From: Alicyclobacillus sp. SP_1
GTDB lineage: Bacteria; Bacillota; Bacilli; Alicyclobacillales; Alicyclobacillaceae
Length of the DNA stretch: 64,000 bases
Assembly (NCBI RefSeq): GCF_024706985.1
Contig: NZ_JAMCCX010000028.1
Coordinates: 186,001 to 250,000 of the forward strand
Direction: 5' to 3'
Part shown: positions 7,818-16,332 of the stretch, piece after piece
How the letters are laid out: each line of letters starts with the position of its first letter
Numbering within the stretch: position 1 is the stretch's first letter
The notes under the pieces: model-generated
The model's input: only the letters and a program-made list of their open reading frames with translations
Told to the model about the DNA's origin: nothing
The model's database searches: none
Position numbers and translations under genes: made by a program

Positions 7818-8303
7818 CTACCGTTCCAATCTCGTGCGGATTCGCCATGCGCCGTCTCGCTGAACTTCGCCGAGCCGAGCCAACTCTCGAGCTGCCCTTT
7901 CAAACGCAAGGCGGTCGCGCATGTCGAGCGCGTCGTCAATTTGTTTTCTGAGACTTTCTCTTCTTTCAGCGCGTGCACCAATTTCTTCAATGATGGCAAC
8001 GACTTCTGCCGGAACGGGCAAATCAGGAAGATTAATGAACAGATACAACAGATTTGGTTTCTCGAAAAACCGCTGCAGAGCTTTAAGGATTTCAGGCGGT
8101 TGGCTGATTTTTTGCATTTTACCGTCGACCGGAAGCCGTGCAATCATGCCCAACCTACCGATGATGAGCGAAGGTACGTTCTCCAGTGATATCTGTGTCA
8201 ATTCCAGTTGTTCGGCATGCATCGACAAATATTCAATAATGCCCTCGGCGCCCGCTGGCAACAATTTGGTCTTCAGTTCGATGAGTTCTTCTTTCGGAAT
8301 CAT
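7818..8303 (-). CDS. IDEAL-domain protein (possibly divergent YpiB/UPF0302)
   Basis: A 161-residue protein. The C-terminal part LRKQIDDALDMRDRLAFERAARELARL (about 118-144) fits the short IDEAL domain of Bacillota proteins. The N-terminal part (IIEYLSMHAEQLEL, then a beta-rich LYLFINLPDLPVP) is reminiscent of the UPF0302 region that precedes IDEAL in YpiB, but the match is weak by eye. ATG 8303 is chosen with GAGGAG eight bases upstream. Function is not known. Confidence 0.65.
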   Translation of the reverse strand: MIPKEELIELKTKLLPAGAEGIIEYLSMHAEQLELTQISLENVPSLIIGRLGMIARLPVDGKMQKISQPPEILKALQRFFEKPNLLYLFINLPDLPVPAEVVAIIEEIGARAERRESLRKQIDDALDMRDRLAFERAARELARLGEVQRDGAWRIRTRLER

Positions 8304-8711
8304 GCAAGTCACTCCTCACAACGAAAGTCGCTGCAATGTCATTGTATGATTCGGCAGATTCGCTTTATCTGGGCTGGAAACCGTATCTGTCGAGTTCCAT
8401 GAAGCAGAATGGGCGACGTAAGCGATACGGAAGTTCGAATTTTTCGAATATCGATTTGCTGACCAAACGACACAGGTGTGAGATGGGAATACTGTGATTC
8501 TAACAAAAACGCTCGGGAAAGAGAAGTGGAAAATATGGCGAGTTTGCGTCCGTCCAGTGGGATGAGCACCGTCACGAGCCAACAACACAACGTTTCGTTC
8601 CAATCGCCAGTTCTCGACCAGTCCATGTCATTCTCCTCTTGCGGCTCCAAGCATTGCCGGGAACAAGCTCCGACGGGGGTGGAATACTGAGGATGAGGGG
8701 GGAGGAACTCC
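8304..8711. other. 408-base gap without a convincing gene
   Basis: It separates the minus-strand IDEAL-domain gene from the plus-strand small gene at 8712. Several overlapping open frames exist but none has a Shine-Dalgarno plus recognisable protein. A minus-strand -10 candidate TACAAT (8341-8346) lies about 40 bases before the IDEAL gene, without a clear -35. I see no RNA gene. Confidence 0.4.
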
Positions 8712-8903
8712 ATGGCCAAGGATTGGGTTTATTTCGCTGGTCTGTACGATTCGAAGTTTGAAGCGTATTGCGCCGTGATGTGGGTGGAGGCAGATGACCG
8801 AATTCGCGGCAGTAACCATCCTGGGGACGTCCAAGTTTATCAGACGAGGCGCGGCAAATATGGCGTGAAGTTCCGGAAATTCGAATATGAAGAACATGTG
8901 TGA
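8712..8903 (+). CDS. small conserved-looking hypothetical protein
   Basis: A 63-residue protein with mixed charged and aromatic residues (DWVYFAGLYDSKFEAYCAV; the tail GKYGVKFRKFEYEEHV is basic/aromatic). It has an excellent ribosome site (GGGGGGAGGAACTCC before the ATG) and a strong terminator 50 bases after its stop, both supporting a real gene. I do not recognise the family. Confidence 0.6.
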   Translation: MAKDWVYFAGLYDSKFEAYCAVMWVEADDRIRGSNHPGDVQVYQTRRGKYGVKFRKFEYEEHV

Positions 8904-8953
8904 TGGATAGTCTCTGACTGGAGCGTTGTCACCTCGGGCGACACGTGCGAATC

Positions 8954-8985
8954 AAAGCGGAGCCACTCGTAAGAGGCTCCGCTTT
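8954..8985. terminator. intrinsic terminator hairpin
   Basis: Perfect 11-bp arms AAAGCGGAGCC (8954-8964) and GGCTCCGCTTT (8975-8985) with a 10-base loop. It lies between two convergent genes (8712-8903 and 9005-9412). The T tracts are short on both sides but contained in the arms. Confidence 0.75.
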
Positions 8986-9004
8986 GTTGACAATGGAGTA
9001 TGCT

Positions 9005-9412
9005 TTACATCAATGTGTGCTCTGTGTATGCCCTTGTTTCCGTCTCTGAGCTTTCGTCATCTGACCCTTGGTGGGATTGCGAGGACTCTCGCCGAGGCGC
9101 GTCCTTAGGTGAAGCCTGACGGGATGCGGCTGTGGTTTGGGATGAAGAGTGCATAGTCGCCGATTGTGATTCATTGCGCCGTGTTTCCTGAGAAGAGGCA
9201 GAACCTTTACTTTGCTCTGTTCCAAACAGCCGATTACACACGTACATCATGGGGCACCAGCCAAGTATGCCTTCCGCCATCTTCATGGCCCCGAAGGATG
9301 TCATGGCTAGGGACATATTGCGATTGCGACTCGCCGACGATGCAGCTGCCACAGTGACAATGCCTGTTACCAATCGAGAGTAGCGACTCAGGGTGCTGAT
9401 GTTTTGTTCCAT
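9005..9412 (-). CDS. DUF2892 membrane protein with long disordered tail
   Basis: A 135-residue protein. Residues 1-65 look like the YgaP-type DUF2892 membrane unit: an N-terminal STLSRYSRLVTGIVTVAA segment and a second segment ending in GWCPMMYVCNRLF (the conserved GWCP). The remaining 70 residues are Ser/Gln/Glu/Thr-rich and look disordered, which is unusual for this short family. ATG 9412 has GGGGAGGAA seven bases upstream; a longer frame exists but lacks homology. Role unknown. Confidence 0.7.
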   Translation of the reverse strand: MEQNISTLSRYSRLVTGIVTVAAASSASRNRNMSLAMTSFGAMKMAEGILGWCPMMYVCNRLFGTEQSKGSASSQETRRNESQSATMHSSSQTTAASRQASPKDAPRRESSQSHQGSDDESSETETRAYTEHTLM

Positions 9413-9510
9413 CGAAGTTTCCTCCCCTCTGCACGTTGAATGTCCATCAGGTGTAATGTGCTCCGGGGCGATGGACACTATAACTGGCAATCCCGGCAAG
9501 AAAATTTGAC

Positions 9511-9527
9511 TTTGACTGACCTTGACG
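9511..9527 (+). promoter_or_regulatory. possible degenerate CtsR operator upstream of clpP
   Basis: TTTGACT-GAC-CTTGACG fits the reverse complement of the CtsR heptad repeat (10-bp period TTTGACY-N3-TTTGACY) with several mismatches, and another TTTGAC lies at 9505-9510. It overlaps the -35 hexamer of the clpP promoter, the expected place for a repressor. Confidence 0.35.
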
Positions 9528-9550
9528 AATGATCATGGACGTGAGATACT
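9522..9550 (+). promoter_or_regulatory. clpP sigma-A promoter
   Basis: TTGACG (9522-9527), 17 bases, then GATACT (9545-9550); 46 bases before the clpP start. Confidence 0.6.
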
Positions 9551-9595
9551 GGGCATGTATTGAGACGTGGCATACACGAGATGGAGGCGAATGAA

Positions 9596-10174
9596 ATGAG
9601 CCTAATTCCTTATGTTGTCGAGCAGACCAGTCGCGGAGAGCGCAGTTATGACATCTACTCCCGCCTGCTCAAAGACCGTATCATTGTCCTCGGCAGTCCG
9701 ATTGATTCGGATGTTGCGAATTCCATCGTGGCCCAGTTGCTATTTTTGGCAGCCGATGACCCTGAGAAAGACATTCAGATGTACATTAACAGCCCAGGTG
9801 GCTCGGTGTCCGCTGGCTTGGCGATTTACGATACGATGCAGCACATAAAACCTGCTGTCTCGACGATGTGTGTGGGATTGGCCGCCAGCATGGGGGCTGT
9901 GCTGTTGACAGCGGGTGCAAAGGGTAAACGCTACGCATTGCCAAATGCTGAGGTCATGATTCATCAGCCACTCGGCGGCGCGCGCGGACAGGCATCCGAC
10001 ATTCAGATTCACGCAGAACACATCTTGAAAACGAGACAGCGGTTGAATCAAATTCTTTCGGAGAGAACAGGGCAACCTTTGGAGAAAGTGGAGAAAGACA
10101 CGGATAGAGACAATTTTTTGACGGCCGACGAAGCCAAAGCCTATGGCTTGATTGATGATGTCATCGTCCGCTAG
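9596..10174 (+). CDS. clpP: ATP-dependent Clp protease proteolytic subunit
   Basis: A 192-residue serine peptidase that forms the 14-mer barrel fed by ClpX/ClpC/ClpE. The catalytic triad is complete: Ser98 in GLAASMGA, His123 in EVMIHQP, Asp172 in KDTDRDNF. Start ATG 9596 ([10 protein letters not shown]) is the family's usual N terminus and has GGAGG eight bases upstream; an upstream in-frame ATG gives an unusual extension. The next gene starts inside its 3' end. Length is normal. Confidence 0.97.
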   Translation: MSLIPYVVEQTSRGERSYDIYSRLLKDRIIVLGSPIDSDVANSIVAQLLFLAADDPEKDIQMYINSPGGSVSAGLAIYDTMQHIKPAVSTMCVGLAASMGAVLLTAGAKGKRYALPNAEVMIHQPLGGARGQASDIQIHAEHILKTRQRLNQILSERTGQPLEKVEKDTDRDNFLTADEAKAYGLIDDVIVR

Positions 10175-11246
10175 GTATCCTCTAAAGGCTTCCGCTTCGC
10201 CCTCTAAGAGTCTGCTTGCTTCAGGCGGCGTGTCCTTCGCAGCATGGATGCGCCATGCTCTTTATGGAGTGGGTGGATACTATCAAAGGCACGTCCATAT
10301 AGGCGGTCAGGGGGCCGATTTTTACACGGCGGCGCAAAGCCGCCTTTTTGCTGCGGCTATTGGCCATGAGGTGCTGTCTGCTTGGCTTGCTGCAGGAGCA
10401 CCAAGGTTGCTTCAACTGGTGGAAATGGGTCCAGGAGAGGGTGTGCTCGCGGAGAACTTGCTGCCATACTTGCGGGAACGGCTGCCGTTCGAAACGGAAC
10501 TACGTTATTTTCCGGTCGATGTGTCGTCAATGCTCGGGCACCGTCAACTGCGTCGCTTAGAACACATGGAAAACTTAGTTCAACAAAATGTTCAGCACAT
10601 ATCCAGCGCGGACTACGTCTTCGTCTATGGCAACGAAGTTCTCGACGCATTGCCCGTCGAGCGACTGAAGAGGAGCCAAAATGGCTGGGAGAGAATGGTC
10701 ATGCTAGCGGATGGCACAGTCGACTGGCAACGAGCGCCGGGCTGGCTCGGCGGGATCGCCGAACGCTGGTTGCCGATTGCGCGAGGCGAATGCGCGGAAT
10801 TGTGTCTTGAGTACCGGCGATGGATGGAGTGGCTGCGTCGTGGCGTCCATGCGGATGATTTCCTTTTTTTAGACTACGGTCTCACTCTGGACGATTTAGC
10901 GGTTGGACTGCGCCCTAGCGGTACGGTCCGCGGGTTCCGTCAACAGACGTTGATCGATCCGATGAATGTTACGCTGCCAAGCAGCTCTCTAGATTGGACG
11001 GCAGATGTGCATTGGGATGCCGTCCGGAATGCCGCGCGCGAACAAGGCTATGAGACAAGCTTGACGACGCAAGGAAAATTTTTGATGGAACGCGGCATCG
11101 TCGATGCGGCTGAGAATGCTTTGGCAGGCGCCGATTTGACGACAAGTCTTCGCATTCGAACCACACTCAAACAGCTGGTGATGCCACAAGGCATGGGCGA
11201 GCGTTTTGAAGTCCTCCGCGGAAAGTTGTTGGTTGGCACCCCATGA
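10155..11246 (+). CDS. SAM-dependent methyltransferase of the MidA/NDUFAF7 family (COG1565)
   Basis: A protein of about 363 residues. The N-terminal block [20 protein letters not shown] followed by [10 protein letters not shown] is the family hallmark; [19 protein letters not shown] is the SAM-binding motif I, and [13 protein letters not shown] corresponds to the conserved N-E-hDA-PV segment. In mitochondria the homologue methylates an arginine of a complex I subunit; the bacterial role is not well known. The start is uncertain: TTG 10152, ATG 10155 or ATG 10158, all overlapping the end of clpP with no strong ribosome site, so translation may be coupled to clpP. Confidence 0.85.
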   Translation: MMSSSARYPLKASASPSKSLLASGGVSFAAWMRHALYGVGGYYQRHVHIGGQGADFYTAAQSRLFAAAIGHEVLSAWLAAGAPRLLQLVEMGPGEGVLAENLLPYLRERLPFETELRYFPVDVSSMLGHRQLRRLEHMENLVQQNVQHISSADYVFVYGNEVLDALPVERLKRSQNGWERMVMLADGTVDWQRAPGWLGGIAERWLPIARGECAELCLEYRRWMEWLRRGVHADDFLFLDYGLTLDDLAVGLRPSGTVRGFRQQTLIDPMNVTLPSSSLDWTADVHWDAVRNAAREQGYETSLTTQGKFLMERGIVDAAENALAGADLTTSLRIRTTLKQLVMPQGMGERFEVLRGKLLVGTP

Positions 11247-11371
11247 TAGACCCCCATAGTGGACCCCATGGTAGACGACATGTCTCGAAATTACCACGAG
11301 GAAGAGTCGAGTGGAATCGAGCGAGATGGAACAGAATTTTAACCTCTAACTCAAAAATAACACGTCACAAA

Positions 11372-11394
11372 TGTGCCATTATGTGATATATAAT
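11372..11394 (+). promoter_or_regulatory. gapB promoter -10 with two CcpN-like operator sites
   Basis: A perfect TATAAT lies at 11389-11394. Overlapping it are TATGTGATATA (11380-11390; 10 of 11 match to the CcpN consensus TRTGHYATAYW as I recall it) and TGTGCCATTAT (11372-11382; 9 of 11). In B. subtilis CcpN represses gapB and pckA during glycolytic growth from such promoter-overlapping sites. A clear -35 is not seen. Confidence 0.5.
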
Positions 11395-11435
11395 GATTGA
11401 GTGGTCTATTCATTTATCACAAAGGGGCGCTTTTG

Positions 11436-12512
11436 ATGAATTTGCGTGTTGCAATCAACGGATTTGGCCGGATTGGTCGCATGGTCTATCGCCGTGCCGT
11501 GGAAACGGGGGCGTTTCAGGTGGTAGCGGTCAATGGAACCTCAGACGCAGAGACCATGGCCCATCTCCTGACCTACGATTCCGTGCACGGCACATGGCCA
11601 ATACCTCTGCACGTCGGAGAAAGTCAGTGGACCTGTGGCGGTCAAACGACGCGGTTGTTTGCAACGCGCAATATTGAGGAACTTCCTTGGAAGGAACTCG
11701 ATATCGATGTCGTCATTGAAGCGACTGGCGCATTTCGGACCTATGAAGGCGCTTCCAAACACCTTCGGCAAGGGGCGAAGAAAGTACTCATTACGGCCCC
11801 AGCAAAAGGGACACCCGGAGCGGATTTTACGCTGGTCATGGGGGTCAATGAAGAGCATTATGACCGGAGATTTCACCATGTGGTCTCCGGGGCATCCTGT
11901 ACCACCAATGCACTTGGTCCGGTTGTCAAGGCCATTCATCAGGCGTTCACCCTGGAACATGGGTTTTTGACGACCGTTCATGCCGTTACGAATGACCAAA
12001 ATAATTTGGACAATCCTCACAAAGACATTCGCCGCGGCCGTGCCAGTCATCAGTCCATGATTCCGACCACGACGGGTGCGGCGCGAGCCATCGGAGAAGT
12101 CCTTCCAGATTTGGCGGGCCGTCTCGACGGCATTTCCGTGCGAGTGCCCGTGCCGAATGTTTCCCTGATTGATGTGGTGGCCACGGTGCGAATGCCCGTC
12201 ACCACGGAGATGGTGAATGAAGCGCTGGCGACCGCGGCCCTCGACCCGAGTTTTCGTGGTGTCCTTGGATACACGGAAGAGCCCCTCGTCTCGGTGGACT
12301 TCAATGGCGATGGTCGATCCGCTGTGGTTGACGCGGCCATGACCCGCGTTGTGGCGGACTCTACGATTAAAGTGTTGGCTTGGTACGACAACGAGTGGGC
12401 TTACGCCTGCCGCATGGTCGAAACAGCGGCATACATGGGCGCGGGTGAGGGGGCAGCGAAATCGGTGCAGAGTGATGTTCCGGAGAAGTCCTCCCCAGTC
12501 ACCGTTTTTTAG
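11436..12512 (+). CDS. gapB: glyceraldehyde-3-phosphate dehydrogenase, GapB type
   Basis: A 358-residue GAPDH with the Rossmann start INGFGRIGRMVYR and catalytic Cys155 in SGASCTTN. Two features point to the gluconeogenic, NADP-preferring GapB group: the NAD-specific Asp after the second strand (AVND in GapA) is Gly34 (AVNGTSDAETMAHLL), and the segment TVHAVTNDQNNLDNPHKD matches GapB. Start ATG 11436 has AAAGGGG eight bases upstream. A hydrophilic tail of about 22 residues extends past the usual C terminus. No pgk or tpi follows, as expected for gapB. The CcpN-like sites upstream fit this assignment. Confidence 0.9.
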   Translation: MNLRVAINGFGRIGRMVYRRAVETGAFQVVAVNGTSDAETMAHLLTYDSVHGTWPIPLHVGESQWTCGGQTTRLFATRNIEELPWKELDIDVVIEATGAFRTYEGASKHLRQGAKKVLITAPAKGTPGADFTLVMGVNEEHYDRRFHHVVSGASCTTNALGPVVKAIHQAFTLEHGFLTTVHAVTNDQNNLDNPHKDIRRGRASHQSMIPTTTGAARAIGEVLPDLAGRLDGISVRVPVPNVSLIDVVATVRMPVTTEMVNEALATAALDPSFRGVLGYTEEPLVSVDFNGDGRSAVVDAAMTRVVADSTIKVLAWYDNEWAYACRMVETAAYMGAGEGAAKSVQSDVPEKSSPVTVF

Positions 12513-12744
12513 TATCTCTCTTTAGTCTTCTTGCGTTGCGAAGTCGAGTGGGTTTGAAGGTCAACCGGGATCGTCTGCCAAGGAGCGGCGAGTGGTGGTA
12601 CAATGGTGGGAGTGCTATGCGCCCCCACCTTTTTTCGTGGTGTCGGGGATGAGAATCATGGAGAACAAGCGTTAGAGGACGCGCAAAACGTCGAACGATG
12701 CCTTCTGCAGATACGGAAAGAAGCATGTAGATGAGGGGTTTTTG

Positions 12745-13902
12745 GTGAAAGAGATGTATTTGGATATGGCGGCGACTGCGCCCTTGCGGTGCGAAGCCCG
12801 AGAGGCAATGATTGCGGCGATGGATGAATACGGCAATCCGTCGAGTCTGCATACGAAGGGGTTAGCCGCCGAACGCCTGGTTGAGGAGGCGAGACGCGAG
12901 GTTGAGCGCGCTCTCGGTTTTTCGTCCGGGGTTGTTTATTTTACGGGTAGCGGAACAGAATCGAACAATTGGGTTTTTCGCGCGGTTTTTGAGCGCTTCT
13001 TCAAGTCGAAAGGTCACGTGGTCGTGTCGGCTGTCGAACATCCCGCCGTGTGGGAGCCCGCCCATGCGCTCAAAGAAGCAGGGTTCGACGTGACGGTCGT
13101 TGGGGTGAATGCAGATGGGGACCTGGCGCTGGAGCAGGCCGTCGCCGCCCTTCGCCAAGACACTGTGTTAGTGTCTGTGATGGAAGTCAACAATGAGACG
13201 GGGGCGCTGTTTCCTGTCGAAGCTCTGTCGCGACATCTCAGGCAACATAGCCGTGCTCTGCTGCACGTCGATGGGACCCAGGCGTTTTGTAAAATGCCCT
13301 CCTGGCGGCCGCCGTCGGAGCCTGACTTTTACACCGTATCCGCGCACAAAATTGGCGGTCCCAAAGGGGTGGCCGCACTCTATGCAAGAAAGAGCAGTCC
13401 ATTGAAGCCGATGTTTCTCGGTGGGGGGCAAGAACAGGGACTTCGTTCTGGCACTGAAAATGTCCTTGGCATCGTTGGCTTCGGTGCGGCGGCCAAGATT
13501 GCCAGGACGTACGCGAATTCCAATTGCCTTGCCGAGAGTTTTGTCATACACGACGCGATGGTATCTGGATTGGAAGCATTGGGGTGCCGTGTTGCACGTC
13601 CAATGTCCAAGTCGCCTTACATTGTCACAGCGGCCTATCCCGGCATTCCCGCCGAAGTCATGGTCCATGCACTTGCAGAGCAGGGGATTTATGTTTCGAC
13701 GGGTAGCGCCTGTTCGTCGCGCCGAAAAAAGCGTTCGACATCGCATCGCGTCCTTGCCGCTATGGGGTGGTCTGACGAAGAGCAGCAAAGCGCCTTTCGC
13801 TTGTCTTTTGATGCAGCGCTTTCTGAACAAGATGTGACGTTTGTGTTGGCAACTCTGCGAGAGAGAATCTCGTGGATTTTGAAAACGATTGGACGGAGTT
13901 GA
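12745..13902 (+). CDS. cysteine desulfurase (NifS/IscS family), ThiI partner
   Basis: A 385-residue PLP enzyme. PLP lysine near residue 202 (SAHKIGGPKG), active cysteine near 323 in a long mobile loop STGSACSSRRKKRSTSH, and the N-terminal YLDMAATAPL. It moves sulfur from cysteine as a persulfide. It is followed after three bases by thiI, the same pairing as nifZ-thiI in B. subtilis, so it likely feeds tRNA 4-thiouridine formation. The loop is richer in Arg/Lys than in IscS. Start GTG 12745 with GAGGGG upstream; TTG 12742 is an alternative. Confidence 0.92.
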   Translation: MKEMYLDMAATAPLRCEAREAMIAAMDEYGNPSSLHTKGLAAERLVEEARREVERALGFSSGVVYFTGSGTESNNWVFRAVFERFFKSKGHVVVSAVEHPAVWEPAHALKEAGFDVTVVGVNADGDLALEQAVAALRQDTVLVSVMEVNNETGALFPVEALSRHLRQHSRALLHVDGTQAFCKMPSWRPPSEPDFYTVSAHKIGGPKGVAALYARKSSPLKPMFLGGGQEQGLRSGTENVLGIVGFGAAAKIARTYANSNCLAESFVIHDAMVSGLEALGCRVARPMSKSPYIVTAAYPGIPAEVMVHALAEQGIYVSTGSACSSRRKKRSTSHRVLAAMGWSDEEQQSAFRLSFDAALSEQDVTFVLATLRERISWILKTIGRS

Positions 13903-13905
13903 AGC

Positions 13906-15096
13906 GTGGACACGATTCTTGTGCGGTATGGTGAAATTGGCAACAAGGGAAACAACCGCGGGCAGTTTGAACGTCTCTTGCAGCGCCAAGTACAAGAGCG
14001 CCTCAGCGAACTGCCATCGGTACGGGTGGAGCGGCTCTCTGGCCGCATGGTCATTACTCTGTCAGATGCAGACGGGGAACATTTTTCACGGGCTCTCGAC
14101 CGTCTTCAGACGCTCTTTGGCGTGAGTTCGCTCTCCACGGCCCAGTCGACGAGTTTAGAGTTGGAGGACTTGTACCGCGCTGCTATTCAGTATGTCGAGT
14201 GGCACTGGGGGGCAGACATCCGTCGGTTCAAAGTCGAAGTGCGCCGGGCCAATAAACAATTTCCGCTTGACAGTTCGGCACTCGCCAGAGAGCTTGGTGC
14301 CATCCTTCTACGGCATTTTGAGCGATTGTCGGTCGATGTACATCGGCCCGATGCCATCTTAAACGTCGAGATTCGCGAGCGCCGGGCTTTTTTGTATCAT
14401 CAGACGCTTGCCGGGGCAGGCGGGTTGCCAGTCGGAATGAGCGGTCATGCGGCGTTGTTGTTGTCCGGAGGCATAGACAGTCCGGTCGCAGGATGGCAAG
14501 CTCTCAGGCGCGGTCTGCTCATCCATGCGGTTCATTTTCACAGTCAGCCGTTTACGAGTGACCGCGCGCTCGATAAAGTTTTGCGCCTCAGTTCGCGTCT
14601 CAGTGACTATGGTGCGCCGCACGAGCTTTGGTCGATATCGGTGACCGACATTCAGTCGGCCATTCGCAAGTCATGTCCAAGCATGCTTCACACCATTCTT
14701 CTTCGACGCATGATGTTCCGTGTAGCGACTTCTTTGGCGGATAGGCAACAATGGCTCGCGCTGGTCACGGGGGATTCGCTTGGACAAGTGGCATCACAGA
14801 CACTGGAAGCACTCCATGTGCTCGACACGGCGACCGATTTGCCTGTTCTTCGGCCACTCGTGACGATGGACAAGCTCGACATCATTCGCATCGCCGAGCA
14901 GTTGCACACTTATCCCATTTCGATTCTCCCATATGAAGATTGCTGCACGCTATTTGCGCCAAAAAGTCCCCGCACGCGCCCGCAGCGCCACGAAGTCAGA
15001 GCGGCCGAGCAGCATCTGGATGTGGATGGTTTAGTCGCAGCGGCACTGGCGACGGTGAAACTTTACCGGGACGGTGCCGAGTGCGCTTTGGACTGA
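13906..15096 (+). CDS. thiI: tRNA 4-thiouridine synthase ThiI
   Basis: A 396-residue protein: ferredoxin-like plus THUMP domain in the first 165 residues, then a PP-loop ATPase domain with the motif LLSGGIDSPVAGWQ near residue 185. It lacks the C-terminal rhodanese domain of E. coli ThiI, as is usual in Bacillota, so sulfur must come directly from a desulfurase; that gene is immediately upstream. It adenylates U8 of tRNA and inserts sulfur. GTG 13906 has GGAG nine bases before it. The conserved EDCC in ILPYEDCCTLFAPKSP is present. Confidence 0.96.
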   Translation: MDTILVRYGEIGNKGNNRGQFERLLQRQVQERLSELPSVRVERLSGRMVITLSDADGEHFSRALDRLQTLFGVSSLSTAQSTSLELEDLYRAAIQYVEWHWGADIRRFKVEVRRANKQFPLDSSALARELGAILLRHFERLSVDVHRPDAILNVEIRERRAFLYHQTLAGAGGLPVGMSGHAALLLSGGIDSPVAGWQALRRGLLIHAVHFHSQPFTSDRALDKVLRLSSRLSDYGAPHELWSISVTDIQSAIRKSCPSMLHTILLRRMMFRVATSLADRQQWLALVTGDSLGQVASQTLEALHVLDTATDLPVLRPLVTMDKLDIIRIAEQLHTYPISILPYEDCCTLFAPKSPRTRPQRHEVRAAEQHLDVDGLVAAALATVKLYRDGAECALD

Positions 15097-15157
15097 TGGC
15101 GTGGCAGGGAGCGTAAATAGGGCCATACTTGTGCATCGTAACTGCGGAGGTGTGGCG

Positions 15158-15391
15158 ATGAAGCTGCGAACCGCTTGGAAGGTGTATCGCTGGACGCGGA
15201 CCACATTGCGCGTGACTAAGCCGTTGTGGCGGCCTGCCGCGTTGGCTCTGGCCGGCACGATAGTAGAATCTGTCATCCGTCGCAGAGGTCGGAAGACGCC
15301 TCGCCATGCTGCGGCGGTGCGCTTTGTGCGTTCGACCGATCCGCTCCTGTGGCGCCGTCTCGGCTGGCGCAAGGTGCGCCAACGCCGATAG
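15158..15391 (+). CDS. small very basic hypothetical protein
   Basis: A 77-residue protein with many Arg/Lys/Trp and a short hydrophobic stretch (PLWRPAALALAGTIVESVI). A good ribosome site (GGAGG, seven bases) precedes ATG 15158. I do not recognise it. Its closeness to thiI (61 bases) and same strand suggest co-transcription. Confidence 0.55.
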   Translation: MKLRTAWKVYRWTRTTLRVTKPLWRPAALALAGTIVESVIRRRGRKTPRHAAAVRFVRSTDPLLWRRLGWRKVRQRR

Positions 15392-15631
15392 AGGTTGTGG
15401 AGTTTTCAAGTAAAAGTCAGTAACAACCAGGCCCCTCCGCGCCCACACACGTCGGTCAAACCTGCGTGCAACTGAGGGGTAGGTGGTGCTTGTTTGGTCA
15501 ATGGACTCTCTTGATGGCGCAAAGAGTTTAATTCCTCGCGAACATGGACATAACAAGAGTAGTTTGAAACAGACGACGCCGCACTTTTCGCGACCAGCGC
15601 AAAGAGGATTGGCGTCCGCGGGGGGCTACTG

Positions 15632-16276
15632 ATGCGACAAACTCTACGAACCATGAGACAAGATGCTTGGACGTCGGAAGACGACGCGATTTTGGCGGAA
15701 ATTGTCCTTCGTCACATTCGAGATGGTAGCACGCAGTTGGCTGGGTTCAACGAAGCCAGTCGGAGGCTCGGGCGCACGGCCGCAGCTTGCGGCTTTCGAT
15801 GGAATGCGTGCGTTCGCAAGCAACAACGCAACATCATTGAAGTTGCCAAAGAAGAGCGCAAAGACAAAAAAGCAGAGCGAGTTCAGGCGCAGTTGGAAGG
15901 GGGCGACCTCGACCATCCAACGGCAACCTTGATGAGTTGGGCACAGGTGTTGCGGTTTTTAAGGCAGGAAAAAAACACGGCAGGTCAGTGGGCTTCGCGT
16001 TGGCGCAATGCGGAGCGTCAATGCAGCGAGTGGAAACAGAGATTTGCCGAATTGGAGCGCGAGCATCGCAAACAAACAGAGGCATTTCGAAACATGCGCC
16101 AAGAATACGAGACGGTGGTCAACGACTACCGGGCTCTGGTTCAAATTATGGAGCGAGTGCGCAAGGCAACCGTGCTGAGTGACGAGACCACGTCCGATGG
16201 ATTTCTCTATAAAATCGACGAGAATGGCAATCTCGAACGCTTGTCAGAGCATTTCGATATTGAACAGGCAGAGTGA
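15632..16276 (+). CDS. rsfA: RsfA family prespore transcription factor
   Basis: A 214-residue protein. The N-terminal Myb/SANT-like part begins RQDAWTSEDDAILAEIVLRHI and includes RRLGRTAAACGFRWNACVRK, which is the RsfA hallmark; a coiled coil (about 110-185) and an acidic tail follow. RsfA is made under sigma-F in the forespore and tunes part of that regulon. Start ATG 15632 has a GGGGGG upstream; ATG 15653 (MRQDAW) is an alternative. No clear sigma-F promoter could be placed in the 240-base gap before it, which otherwise shows only a loose CCCCTC/GAGGGG inverted repeat (15432-15479). Confidence 0.88.
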   Translation: MRQTLRTMRQDAWTSEDDAILAEIVLRHIRDGSTQLAGFNEASRRLGRTAAACGFRWNACVRKQQRNIIEVAKEERKDKKAERVQAQLEGGDLDHPTATLMSWAQVLRFLRQEKNTAGQWASRWRNAERQCSEWKQRFAELEREHRKQTEAFRNMRQEYETVVNDYRALVQIMERVRKATVLSDETTSDGFLYKIDENGNLERLSEHFDIEQAE

Positions 16277-16332
16277 ATCCATCTGTTTTGAGCAAAGCCG
16301 TCGTTACCTCGGCTGCATAAGTTGTACCAAGG

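Noticed and set aside
8339-8719. 126-residue minus-strand frame before the small gene at 8712
   Set aside because: Overlaps another frame, no recognisable protein, composition like shadow coding.
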